Under the pieces are notes generated by a model that saw only the letters and a program-made list of their open reading frames with translations, did no database searches and had not been told where the DNA came from. Source: CAYRIY01 sp964424335 (GTDB taxonomy: Bacteria; Bacillota; Limnochordia; DTU080; RSA5). Taken from it: a DNA stretch of 52,186 bases. This document shows, piece after piece, positions 26,044-34,940 of this stretch (the stretch's first letter is position 1; every line of letters begins with the position of its first letter). The stretch is taken from assembly GCA_964424335.1 (NCBI GenBank), contig CAYRIY010000013.1, positions 1 through 52,186 of the forward strand. The letters are read 5' to 3'. The translations under genes and the position numbers were made by a program.

Positions 26044-26688
26044 GTGTTCAAGCGGTTTCACAGTAAAATCAAGGCCGTACGGGCGGGCGTGCTCCTCGCG
26101 GTCATGACGGGCGCCATCGCATTCGTTGCGGCGTCGGCGGGGGCCGGTACGATCTCCGGCGCCACGGGTCTCATCGAAGTTCCCTCGGCTGACGTCCTGG
26201 CAAATGGTGATCTCGAGTTGACCGTTCGCTACTTGGACGGGGAGTTTGGGCTCGCCGCCGTTTACGGGATCCTGGACGATGTCGAAGTCGGCATCAACAA
26301 CATCAGGACCGGGTCGGACGCAGGAGTCGGCTTTGTCTTTAAAGGCACGATCCATCGCGAGACCAACGATCGACCGGCGATCGCCATCGGCCTCGAGAGC
26401 GGGCAGAGCTACGCCACAGTGAGCAAGCGGCTCGTTCCCGGAGTGCGCCTCCACGGGGGCTACGGCATCGGACGGATCAAAGGGTTGTTTGCAGGCGTCT
26501 CCTACACGCTCAGCACGGTCTCCCGAGGCGGCGCGGCGTCGCCCCCAACGACGCTTTACGGCGAGTATACATCGCGGGGACTAAACGTTGGGGCGCGGAT
26601 GGTGCTTTCCCCGGTCATATCCGCAGATTTCGCGCTCATGGATCTCAAGGAAGCGACCGCGGCCTTAGGCGTACGCCTGCGCTTTTAG
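26044..26688 (+). CDS. Small outer-membrane beta-barrel, YjbH-like
   Basis: This protein of about 214 residues has a signal peptide (VLLAVMTGAIAFVAASAGAG) followed by GTISGATGLIEVPSADVL, a motif seen at the start of YjbH-like outer-membrane proteins, and then alternating short strands ending with an aromatic residue (LGVRLRF), typical of a barrel. Function is unknown; full-length YjbH proteins are linked to exopolysaccharide. ATG 26035 directly touches GGAAGG, so GTG 26044, 9 bases away, is the better start. It may be controlled by the leader RNA just upstream. Confidence 0.6.
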   Translation: MFKRFHSKIKAVRAGVLLAVMTGAIAFVAASAGAGTISGATGLIEVPSADVLANGDLELTVRYLDGEFGLAAVYGILDDVEVGINNIRTGSDAGVGFVFKGTIHRETNDRPAIAIGLESGQSYATVSKRLVPGVRLHGGYGIGRIKGLFAGVSYTLSTVSRGGAASPPTTLYGEYTSRGLNVGARMVLSPVISADFALMDLKEATAALGVRLRF

Positions 26689-26826
26689 TCGCTCTTAGAC
26701 GCCTGTTCGATCAAGACGAGCGGCAAGCGGCGGGGACCGGTCGAGGGCTACTTAAGAGGCGTGGCCGGAAACCTCCGCATGCCGCCACCTAACAACTGCC
26801 ACACATGGGTGAGGAGCGAGGCGAGC

Positions 26827-27900
26827 TTGACGATCGTCGACCGCTATACGGCTCGGGAGTTTGCCGGGCCATTCGTCGCAGCCGTGGCGGGCTTTACCGT
26901 CATGCTCCTAAGCAGCTTGATCTTTGAGCTCACCGACCTGATCGTCGACCGCAAGATGCCGGCTGCGACCGTCGTCCGACTGCTGATCTATAAGATCCCG
27001 GGCGTGGTCGTAATCTCGCTTCCCATCGCCGTGCTCTTCGCGTCGCTGCTCTCCCTTGGCCGATTGGCAAAGGACAGTGAGCTAAAGGTGCTCCTCGGCA
27101 CGGGGACATCGTTCAAGCGGATCATCGTGCCGATCCTCACGTTTTCCTTGCTCGTAAGCGGTATCTCGTTCGTTCTCAATGAAGAGGTCGTCCCTGCAAG
27201 CAATCACGTCGCCGAGAATCTATTCCGCCAGGCCCTGTTTCGAGATCCGCTCCCTACGGTGCAAGAGGGCGTCTTTTTTCGCGGGGCGCAAGATCGGTTT
27301 TTTTACGTGGGCGAAGTCGACCGCGAGCGGCGCGAGATGCGCAGGATCCTCGTATACGAGATCGGCGACGGGGCTTACCCGCAAATGATCAGCGCCACGT
27401 CCGGCACCTACGAAGACCGAGTGTGGCACTTGCGGGACGGCGTGATCAAAACGCTGGACGACGAAGGATTTACCGTCGAAGACTTCGGCTTTGAGGCGAT
27501 GGAGTACCCGATGGCGCAGAGCCTCGACGTGTACCTCGGCAATCAAAAGACGACCGACGAGATGACAAGGGCGGAACTCCTGGAGCACATCCGCCTTTTC
27601 AAGCGGGGCGGTCTCGACGTCAAGCGCTTTGAGGTCGCCTACCACATGAAGGCATCGCTGCCGCTCGCAGGGTTCCTTTGGGTGATGGTCGGCGCGCCGC
27701 TCACCTTGCGCTCGATGCGGGGCGGGCGCGTCTTTGGCGTCGTCGCGAGCCTCGCCGTCGCATTCCTTTACTACGTCTCAGCTTCGTTCTTTCAGTCGCT
27801 GGGCGGAAACGGCGTCCTACCGCCGCTCGTCGCCGCCTGGGCGACCAACGTTGTTTTCCTCGCCGTGGGCCTCGCGCTCCTGGTCAGATCCGATCGATAG
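26827..27900 (+). CDS. lptF: LptF/LptG-family LPS export permease (first copy)
   Basis: This 357-residue protein has the family layout: three N-terminal helices, a periplasmic beta-jellyroll domain (about residues 115-260) and three C-terminal helices. The start ...TIVDRYTAREFAGPFV matches the first helix of LptF/LptG. The pair forms the inner-membrane channel that extracts LPS with LptB. The frame is open from GTG 26761, but similarity begins at TTG 26827, which has GAGGAG and GAGG upstream. lptD and lptC follow. Whether it is LptF or LptG cannot be decided. Confidence 0.88.
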   Translation: MTIVDRYTAREFAGPFVAAVAGFTVMLLSSLIFELTDLIVDRKMPAATVVRLLIYKIPGVVVISLPIAVLFASLLSLGRLAKDSELKVLLGTGTSFKRIIVPILTFSLLVSGISFVLNEEVVPASNHVAENLFRQALFRDPLPTVQEGVFFRGAQDRFFYVGEVDRERREMRRILVYEIGDGAYPQMISATSGTYEDRVWHLRDGVIKTLDDEGFTVEDFGFEAMEYPMAQSLDVYLGNQKTTDEMTRAELLEHIRLFKRGGLDVKRFEVAYHMKASLPLAGFLWVMVGAPLTLRSMRGGRVFGVVASLAVAFLYYVSASFFQSLGGNGVLPPLVAAWATNVVFLAVGLALLVRSDR

Positions 27901-28034
27901 CGTGCGTTTCGAAGTTCCTTCCTTCTGAGTATCAAAGTGTTTCCACAAGGTCGCAAAGCTCTTTGAGTGGAATGGATACCGCGTCGTAGTTAGAATCTCG
28001 TCAAACGATCTGCCATATAGAAAGAGCGTGCTTC

Positions 28035-30227
28035 ATGCCTAAGTTTGCCGCCCGCCCCAAGGGGTTGCCGCTTGCTACCGCGATCTTTGTGCTCATTTGG
28101 ACCCTCCTTTGCCAGGCCGCGTTTGCCGCAGAGCGCGTCAGCATTACGTCGGCGATCGGCGGAGCGATTTACTACAGCAAGGACGGCTGGATCGCCGTGG
28201 GCGGCGTCACGATGACCCAAGGCGACATGCAGATCACGTCGGAGCGAATGAAGTTTGATGCCGATGCAGAGCTCGCGGTGTTCACCGGAAATGTCCGGGT
28301 GCGGCAGGCTGAGAATACGATCGAGGGGGCGCAGTTCACGTACGACCTGGGTACGGGAACCGGCACGATCGAAGAGGCGGTCGCATCATTTGAGATCGAA
28401 GGATTCAACTCGCCAATCTACCTCCTTGGGGACATACTCGAACTTGGCGAAGCGTACGGATCGGTGGAGAACGCCCGGCTTACGACGTGCCTGCCGCTCT
28501 CGAGCCCGGGATACTACTTGGCGAGCCGCCGGATCGATGTGTTCCCCGGCGATCGGATGGTGATCCGCAACGTACGCTTTGTCGAAAGCGGCATCACGCT
28601 CTTTTACTGGCCGTACGTCTCCATCTCGCTGAAAGACGAGAGCCCAAGCGACATTCGTCTGCCGGAGATCGGCCACAACGCCTCGGATGGATGGTATGTG
28701 AAAACGCGCTACGCCTACGACGGCCCGGGCGAGGGTCACGGCGAAGTGGCGCTCGACTGGTTCCAGAACAAGGGCGTCGGCGCCGGCGTGCACCACACCT
28801 ACCGCAACGGCGACCGAGGCGAGGGGAGCTTTACGGCGTACCGGCTCGCGAATCGCGCGACCGGACACGACGACTTGAGTTTGGGTTGGGAGGAAGCGTT
28901 TTCGCTCGGCTCGTCGCTCGATGCGACTTGGCGATCGGCATACGTAAAAGAGCGCGGCGACTTAGGCGGCGAGCAGCACGAAGGCCGGTATACCTTGGCG
29001 GTCGACGGGTCGATTGCGGGCCATCCAGGAAACATCGAGTGGGCCGCGAAAAGGCTGTGGGGCGATCAAACGCTTTCCACGGATCGCCTGCGGCTTTCGC
29101 ACCGCGGCAACGTCGACGGATGGCGCTGGCGTGCGCAAGCCGATGCGTATTACCTGCGCCCATCGCCCGAGCGATTCGCGTACGCCTACGGACTCAACCT
29201 GCGCAAGACTCAAGGGCCGTACTCGCTCACCGTCGATTTGGAACGCAGGCTGCACTCACGATTCTTTACGGAAAACCTCGGGACGCCCGCTTGGCAATTG
29301 CGCACGTCGCTGCCGTCGGTCTTGCTCTCGATCAACCTCGCCGACGCACTATCGGCGCGAATCCCCGTCGACTTGGATCTTTCTTGGGGGCGCTTCTCAG
29401 AGGCTCGCCGGGTGGGCAGCGAGTACCCGCTCGTCGCAGCAGACCGGAGCAGTGTCGCATTTCGCCTGCAGCCGGGCACGATCCGCCTCGGCCCTCTGGG
29501 CAACCTCTACTATCGTGCCGGCATCGAGTATCAGTCGTATTCAAACGAGAGCAGACGCCTCATCCTCTCGGCGAATCACCAATACCGGCTGCCGCTCGGC
29601 CGTTCGTGGCTGCTCTACGGAGGATACGCGTATGAAGAGGCCTTTGGGGACCCGTCGCCCTTCTCCTTTGATCAGGTGAGCGCCTATGAGCGAGTGACCG
29701 GACGCCTGCAATACTCGTTTGCCAGGGGAAGCGCGTTCGTCTCCACCGGGTACGACTTTCACACGGCCACGCTTTCCGACCTCGTCGGACAGTTGAGCTA
29801 CCGGCCGGCAAGCGGCGGGCTGCTCGCGCTTCAGGGCGGTTATTCGCTCGTCGAGGCGCGGCCCACGTACCTTGCCGCCAACGTCTCGTTCAACCCGTCC
29901 AGCAACTTTTCCGTGAACGCATCGACCCGCTACGACTTCAACAGCCGCACGTTCGACACGCTTTCCGCCGGCTTGACCGCAGCGTACCTCGGCTGGAAAG
30001 TGGACTATGAAGCGGCGTTTGACCTCGACGAGAATGGCGGCATGTCGACGGACATCGCGGTGCTGCGCGACCTTGGTTGCCGGGAGATCGGGCTGCGCTA
30101 CAGCAGCGACGCCGGCAGCGTCTGGTTGGAGTATCGCATCACCGCTCTGCCCGGAAGCGGGCTGCGGTTTGGAGCGACCCGCGACCGTTTCATGGTTGAT
30201 CCGGAGGGCCTTTCCTCGCTGTTTTAG
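28035..30227 (+). CDS. lptD: LPS-assembly protein LptD
   Basis: This 730-residue protein has a signal peptide (AIFVLIWTLLCQAAFAA), an N-terminal OstA-type jellyroll (about residues 35-120; SERMKFDADAELAVFTGNV) and a large barrel. The segment beginning at TTCLPLSSPGYYLASRRIDV is a hallmark of LptD. One barrel-side Cys (Cys682) could form a disulphide with Cys152, where E. coli uses two. LptD inserts LPS into the outer leaflet. The upstream spacer has only a weak promoter (TAGAAT at 27991-27996). No lptE gene is seen. Confidence 0.9.
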   Translation: MPKFAARPKGLPLATAIFVLIWTLLCQAAFAAERVSITSAIGGAIYYSKDGWIAVGGVTMTQGDMQITSERMKFDADAELAVFTGNVRVRQAENTIEGAQFTYDLGTGTGTIEEAVASFEIEGFNSPIYLLGDILELGEAYGSVENARLTTCLPLSSPGYYLASRRIDVFPGDRMVIRNVRFVESGITLFYWPYVSISLKDESPSDIRLPEIGHNASDGWYVKTRYAYDGPGEGHGEVALDWFQNKGVGAGVHHTYRNGDRGEGSFTAYRLANRATGHDDLSLGWEEAFSLGSSLDATWRSAYVKERGDLGGEQHEGRYTLAVDGSIAGHPGNIEWAAKRLWGDQTLSTDRLRLSHRGNVDGWRWRAQADAYYLRPSPERFAYAYGLNLRKTQGPYSLTVDLERRLHSRFFTENLGTPAWQLRTSLPSVLLSINLADALSARIPVDLDLSWGRFSEARRVGSEYPLVAADRSSVAFRLQPGTIRLGPLGNLYYRAGIEYQSYSNESRRLILSANHQYRLPLGRSWLLYGGYAYEEAFGDPSPFSFDQVSAYERVTGRLQYSFARGSAFVSTGYDFHTATLSDLVGQLSYRPASGGLLALQGGYSLVEARPTYLAANVSFNPSSNFSVNASTRYDFNSRTFDTLSAGLTAAYLGWKVDYEAAFDLDENGGMSTDIAVLRDLGCREIGLRYSSDAGSVWLEYRITALPGSGLRFGATRDRFMVDPEGLSSLF

Positions 30228-30242
30228 GCATCAATACTTCAT

Positions 30243-30905
30243 ATGGAGGCGCGAAGAAGCGTGCGCCGCGTCGTAATCGCCGTTACCTTGATCATCATCG
30301 CAGCCCTTGGCTATTGGCTGTTTGATTTCGTCACTCGCCCTCCGGAGAGCCCGGCAAGCGAGGGGCCGCTCGTCACGCGCTTTTCTGAGCCTCACTTCGT
30401 CAAGTACCGCAGGGGCGGCGAGCGCGAATGGTCCCTCAAGGCGGAGGTCGTCGAGGAAGCGACCGATGGGAGCGGCACGGTCCACTTCGAGAAGATCACG
30501 GAGGGCGTCCTCTTTAAAGAGAACGAACCGCGCTTTAGCTTTGTCGCCGACCGCGGCGTCTTGACGGCAGAGCGCGACTTGCGCCTGATTGGCAACGTGA
30601 CATTTTTTGAGGACGGCGAGTCCGTCTTTGAGTCAAACGAAGTGATTTGGCAGGCCGCAACCGAGACCGTCCTGGCGCCGACGGCCGTCTCGGCAAATTA
30701 CGACGGGCAGCGGCTGCGGGCCGACCGGCTCGAGGCCAAGCTCCGAGAGGATACGGTTACTTTAAGTGGAAACGTTGTCTGGACAACGCAAGAAGGCATT
30801 GAGGTCTGGGCCGGCATGGCCGTCTACGCCGATGAACGGCTCCAGTTCACCGGGGGTGACGAGCCGGTCCGCATGCGCCTCGAAAGGGAGTCGTCATCAC
30901 AATGA
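30243..30905 (+). CDS. lptC: LPS export protein LptC
   Basis: This 220-residue protein has one N-terminal membrane helix (VVIAVTLIIIAALGYWLFDF) and a periplasmic jellyroll made of short beta strands, as in LptC. It sits 15 bases after lptD and overlaps the next gene by 4 bases (ATGA). LptC links the LptB-F-G complex to the periplasmic LptA bridge. At 220 residues it is a little longer than the 191 of E. coli; its second half (YDGQRLRADRLEAKLREDTV) looks OstA-like. LptA is not present as a separate gene in the window. Confidence 0.85.
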   Translation: MEARRSVRRVVIAVTLIIIAALGYWLFDFVTRPPESPASEGPLVTRFSEPHFVKYRRGGEREWSLKAEVVEEATDGSGTVHFEKITEGVLFKENEPRFSFVADRGVLTAERDLRLIGNVTFFEDGESVFESNEVIWQAATETVLAPTAVSANYDGQRLRADRLEAKLREDTVTLSGNVVWTTQEGIEVWAGMAVYADERLQFTGGDEPVRMRLERESSSQ

Positions 30906-32086
30906 GTAAAGACCGGTCAGAACTGCTTCGCAGAGCGGAAGCGCTCCTTGGGCGCATCGTCGAGTGGCGCCGAGCGCTTCACAAGTGGCCGGAACTGGGG
31001 TACCAGGAAGAGAGGACAGCGGCATACGTCGCGCAGGCGCTCTCCTCCATGGGCCTCGAGGTGACGACGGGCGTCGCGAAAACCGGGGTCGTCGGGCTCC
31101 TGCGAGGGGCCGCGCCGGGAAGGACCGTGGCTTTGCGAGCGGAGCTCGATGCGCTGCCGATCCAAGAGGCGACGGGACTGCCGTTTGCCTCAGAGCGCCC
31201 GGGCTTGATGCATGCTTGCGGTCACGACGGGCACATGGCCGCAGTGCTCGGCGCGTGCGCGCTCCTGTCTGAGCGCCGAGAGCGTTTGGCGGGCAACGTC
31301 AAGTTCATATTCCAACCCGCCGAGGAGATGCTCGGCGGAGGCGATGCCCTGTGTAAGGCCGGCGTCTTGCGGTCGCCCGACGTCGACGGCATCTTTGCGC
31401 TCCACCTTTGGCCGTGGGTGGAGAAAGGGACGATCGGCTTTTCACGTGGACGCATGATGGCCGCCTTCGACGAATTTCGCATCGAGGTGCTCGGACGGTC
31501 GAGCCATGGAGCTTCGCCCCACCTTGGCGTCGATGCGATCGTCGCGGCGGCGCGCGTGGTCGATGCCTTGCAGTCGATCGTCTCCCGAGAGGTCGATCCC
31601 CAGGACCCGGCGGTCGTGACGATCGGCACGATCAAGGGAGGAACCGCAACCAACATCCTGGCCGATCGGGTCGAACTCGCGGGGAGCGTGCGTACCTTTG
31701 ACTCTGCGACCCGCAAGGCGATCCCCGAGCGAATAGAAAGGATTGCTGCCTCCGTGGCCGGCGCCCATGGCGCCAATATCCGCTTCGCGTGGAAAGACGG
31801 CTACCCCGCGCTCGTCAACCAAGCTGACGCGGCCGAGCGGTTTTACGGCGCCGCCGAAAGCGTACTCGGAGCCAAGGCGCCCTTTTGGCTCGATCGTCCG
31901 TCGATGGCGAGCGAAGATTTCGCCTACTACTTGCAAGAGGTTCCCGGCTCTTTTGCCTTCCTCGGCATTGGAGAGGGGCCGAACACACCTGGACTGCACA
32001 CCCCGGACTTCGCCTTCGACGAACAAGTCTTGGCGTCCGCGGCCGCCGTGCTCGCCGGAGTCGCCCTCGATACTCTGGAAGGATAA
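30902..32086 (+). CDS. M20D-family amidohydrolase
   Basis: This 394-residue protein is a zinc-dependent M20 hydrolase. The HACGHDGH motif (from about residue 102), PAEE and SHGASPH supply metal ligands and active-site residues; a dimerisation domain sits in the middle. Relatives remove acyl groups from amino acids or peptides (hippurate hydrolase, N-acyl-L-amino acid and N-acetyldiaminopimelate deacylases). It overlaps lptC, so it is probably translated with the LPS genes, but a lipid A substrate is only a guess. Confidence 0.92.
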   Translation: MSKDRSELLRRAEALLGRIVEWRRALHKWPELGYQEERTAAYVAQALSSMGLEVTTGVAKTGVVGLLRGAAPGRTVALRAELDALPIQEATGLPFASERPGLMHACGHDGHMAAVLGACALLSERRERLAGNVKFIFQPAEEMLGGGDALCKAGVLRSPDVDGIFALHLWPWVEKGTIGFSRGRMMAAFDEFRIEVLGRSSHGASPHLGVDAIVAAARVVDALQSIVSREVDPQDPAVVTIGTIKGGTATNILADRVELAGSVRTFDSATRKAIPERIERIAASVAGAHGANIRFAWKDGYPALVNQADAAERFYGAAESVLGAKAPFWLDRPSMASEDFAYYLQEVPGSFAFLGIGEGPNTPGLHTPDFAFDEQVLASAAAVLAGVALDTLEG

Positions 32087-32150
32087 TCCCGCCATACCAG
32101 CTCTAAGGTAATTGCCCCACCACTTGCCGACCGGGGCCTACACCCTCCTA

Positions 32151-32159
32151 TGCTACAAT
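32151..32159 (+). promoter_or_regulatory. Extended -10 promoter for the ABC permease/ATPase unit
   Basis: TGCTACAAT matches TG-n-TATAAT at all but one position. The -35 is not recognisable. It lies about 34 bases before the proposed permease start, in the 106-base spacer after the M20 gene. Confidence 0.6.
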
Positions 32160-32192
32160 CAGAGTGTCATTTGGATCCGAGGGGGGGAGGCC

Positions 32193-34028
32193 GTGCTCGC
32201 GCTCATTCGAGGCGGATACGGGCGGGAGATTGTCGCGCTCTTTATCCTAACTGTCCTGCTCAGCGCATTGCTCGTGGGGGGCGTGGGCGCGCTCGTGGAC
32301 GGGTGGTTTGCCCAGTCGGTCGAGTCGCTCGTCGGCGTGCCGGGCGAGTACGACGTCATCGTTCAGCTCCAAGCGGAGGCGGGCCGCCAGGCCGTGCTCG
32401 CATTGCATGAAAGGCTCTCTCAGATCGCGCCCGGATACCGCCTCAAGGAGGGCCCGACGCTGATCGGGCGTTCCAACATCTTCGTCGGCTTCTCAAAGGC
32501 GCACCGCAATGCAGAGACTTTCGAAACATTAGAAGATCGCTTGCGCGACGTGCCCGGTTTTGACGGACTCAGCATCGTCGTCGAGCCGGCCGTCCTGATC
32601 AAAGACGTTCACGAGAACGTGCGGGAGCGCTTTCTCGAGGAGGCTCTGCTCGTTCCGGAGACGCTTTTTGGATTTGAACACAACGGCAACCTGTGGATCG
32701 TCACGGATCGGGCCGGCGCGGCGGAGGACGTGCGCCGCAGGCTGGAATCGATCGGGGAACGTCTGGGCATTCTCGACCTGCGCCTACCGGTCCCCCTCGA
32801 TCAAGTCGAGCAAAGCGAGATCGCAAGTCGAGTGGAACGGGCCGTCTGGGCCGAGCATCCGTCGATCGAGATCGCGGCGCTCGCAAACGGGGAGTCGCAG
32901 ACGGTGCGGGATCTCGCTGAGGTGAAACGGCTGCTGACCGAGGTGGGCGGCGCCGAACGAGAAGCGCTCCAACAATCGCTGGAACAGGCAAGAGAGGCGA
33001 TCTCCAAGGCGGCGGCGGAAGGCAGCGTGCGCGAGGACATCAAGGCGGTGCTCGACACATTTGAACAGGCTGTCTTGCAACTCGAGTCATTGGAACGCCG
33101 CGCTCTCGAGCTCAGCGCCCAGCTCAAAGAGTCGGCGGCTGCGGGCGGCACAACCGATGTCTTGATCGCCTTACTTCTCGAGCGGCTCATCGCGGGGTTT
33201 CAAGGAGACACCGCGGAGACTGAGCGCCAACCGGCGATCGACGAGTTGAAGTCTGGCATCGCATCGCTCGTCGACCGGTTGGTCGCGATCGAGACCGTAG
33301 ATTTTGACTCGATCCTGGACGGCTTGCGCCGCCTCGAGGCGAGCGCTGCGTCGTTTGACCGAGAAACGGAGGAGCGCATGCTCGATCTGATCGACCGCGC
33401 GATTCAGGCACAGGGAGGCGACGGCGTGCGCCTTGAGTTTTTGCTCGAAGGCGAATGGGCGCGCATCGATCCGGGCGCGATTGTGGCCGAAATCGACGGG
33501 GACTCGGTCCGGGCATACGTGCGGCCGGCGGGCGTCGTAGAGCCTGATCCAAGGACTGTCCTGTCGCAACTCTTAAGCCGGGCGACGGATGCGGTGGTCC
33601 TGCTCACGGCTTTGCTTGCCGCATCAGTATTTTTCTTTTTGGACATGGCGACCATTGTCAGTTACGCGCGCAGCGCAGACACGAGCGCAGCGCCGCAAGG
33701 CCCAATTGGGCGAGGGCGGAGCGTAGGGGTCGTCGCCTGGGGCGGCGCTTGGATGGCGGCGACGCTGAGCGCGGTCGTTTGGCTTGCCGGAGGTTGGGAG
33801 GGCGTGGCGCTTCTCGCGCCGGTCGTTGGATTTGTGATCGGCGCGCTGTTTTCGATGGTTTCCCATCGGGTGAGCCCGGTTGACCTCGACGAGGTGCAGG
33901 CGGGACTCAGCCTCGGCCTAGGGGGAGCGCAGGTCTTGCGTGAGATCGTGGTCCCGGGGAGCAGGCCGGGACTCCTCATCTGGCTCAACCAGTACGGCAG
34001 GCGGCTTCCTGGCGCCGCCCGGACATAA
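32193..34028 (+). CDS. Unusual ABC permease: four TM helices, large extracytoplasmic coiled-coil domain, EAA-like loop
   Basis: This 611-residue protein has a first TM helix at about 13-36, then about 430 exposed residues including a helical coiled-coil part (about 230-320), then three helices at about 467-490, 512-533 and 536-556. This layout resembles MacB/FtsX/LolC-type (type VII) ABC subunits. Just before the C-terminus (about 566-588) is a loop with AGLSLG and REIVVPGSRPG, like the EAA loop of importer permeases, but no helix follows it. GTG 32193 has a long G-rich ribosome site; the frame itself is open from 32112. An ATPase gene follows 17 bases later. The substrate is unknown and the family is not recognised. 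Confidence 0.65.
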   Translation: MLALIRGGYGREIVALFILTVLLSALLVGGVGALVDGWFAQSVESLVGVPGEYDVIVQLQAEAGRQAVLALHERLSQIAPGYRLKEGPTLIGRSNIFVGFSKAHRNAETFETLEDRLRDVPGFDGLSIVVEPAVLIKDVHENVRERFLEEALLVPETLFGFEHNGNLWIVTDRAGAAEDVRRRLESIGERLGILDLRLPVPLDQVEQSEIASRVERAVWAEHPSIEIAALANGESQTVRDLAEVKRLLTEVGGAEREALQQSLEQAREAISKAAAEGSVREDIKAVLDTFEQAVLQLESLERRALELSAQLKESAAAGGTTDVLIALLLERLIAGFQGDTAETERQPAIDELKSGIASLVDRLVAIETVDFDSILDGLRRLEASAASFDRETEERMLDLIDRAIQAQGGDGVRLEFLLEGEWARIDPGAIVAEIDGDSVRAYVRPAGVVEPDPRTVLSQLLSRATDAVVLLTALLAASVFFFLDMATIVSYARSADTSAAPQGPIGRGRSVGVVAWGGAWMAATLSAVVWLAGGWEGVALLAPVVGFVIGALFSMVSHRVSPVDLDEVQAGLSLGLGGAQVLREIVVPGSRPGLLIWLNQYGRRLPGAART

Positions 34029-34045
34029 GCTTCGGAGGTGGGCCC

Positions 34046-34879
34046 TTGCTCCAGGTCTACAAGTTGGAGAAACGGTTTGGGAGGCGCGTCGCGCTCGACG
34101 GAGTCTCCTTTCATGTCGAACGTGGAGAGACGCTCGCCGTCATGGGACCAAGCGGATGCGGCAAGTCCACGCTCCTGCGAGCCATACACCGATTGATCCG
34201 AGTCGACTCGGGCGAGATCTGGCTCGACGGCGAACCCGTGATGGATCTCGAAGGAGACAAGCTCCTTCGTTACAGGAGACGACTCGGCTTTGTCTTTCAG
34301 CACCAAAACTTGATCCGTCACCTAAACGCCATTGAAAATGTGATGCTTGGACCGGTCCTTGCCGGCGTTTCCCAAAGAAGCGCAAGGCGCCTTGCCGCCC
34401 GCGCGCTCGAACAAGTCGGGCTCTTGTCGAAAGCGTACGACGCTCCGATGTCTATGAGCGGCGGCGAGCGGCAGCGGGTCGGCATTGCTCGGGCGCTCGC
34501 CATGGAGCCGGAGTTGATCCTTTGGGACGAACCGACCGCTGCGCTCGACTCCATTTTGGTGGACGAAGTGCTTTCGATCATGGTCACGCTCGCAAAGCAG
34601 AGAAACACGGCCATGATCGTCGTGACCCACGAGATGCCCTTCGCACTCGAAGTGGCGGATCGCGTCCTGTTGATGGAGCGCGGCGCGGTGCAGGCCGTGG
34701 GTGATCCGCACGATGTCCTGCTCGGCGGAGCGACCGAGCTGAGCAGGAAGTTTCGCAGGCTGTACGAGGTGCGATACGGCGGAAAGGGACTGCTCGAGGG
34801 CAGGAAAGAGCCTACGATTCCAAGAAATGTCGAAGAACGTCTGAGCGTACCCACGGCTCGTAGAAATGCAGCGCTCTAG
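34046..34879 (+). CDS. ABC transporter ATPase (PhnC/GlnQ-like)
   Basis: This 277-residue single ABC domain has Walker A GPSGCGKST (about residues 34-42), signature MSGGERQRVGIARAL, Walker B LILWDEPTAALD and the H-loop VTHEM. It resembles ATPases of amino-acid or phosphonate importers. TTG 34046 follows GGAGGTG by 5 bases, and the gene lies 17 bases after the unusual permease. No periplasmic binding protein or second permease is nearby. The C-terminal 40 residues (after RRLYEVRYGG) are an Arg-rich extension of unknown role. Confidence 0.93.
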   Translation: MLQVYKLEKRFGRRVALDGVSFHVERGETLAVMGPSGCGKSTLLRAIHRLIRVDSGEIWLDGEPVMDLEGDKLLRYRRRLGFVFQHQNLIRHLNAIENVMLGPVLAGVSQRSARRLAARALEQVGLLSKAYDAPMSMSGGERQRVGIARALAMEPELILWDEPTAALDSILVDEVLSIMVTLAKQRNTAMIVVTHEMPFALEVADRVLLMERGAVQAVGDPHDVLLGGATELSRKFRRLYEVRYGGKGLLEGRKEPTIPRNVEERLSVPTARRNAAL

Positions 34880-34940
34880 CGAGCGCCTGCGGAGCCACAA
34901 GGGTCTTGATAACGTTTCAGTAAGGGAAGATCACGCGGCA

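Noticed and set aside
27991..27996. TAGAAT before lptD as a promoter -10
   Set aside because: The -10 is fair, but the matching -35 (TGGAAT) agrees at only three positions.
30243..30905. LptA instead of LptC
   Set aside because: A single N-terminal membrane helix and the place after lptD fit LptC; LptA would have a cleavable signal peptide.
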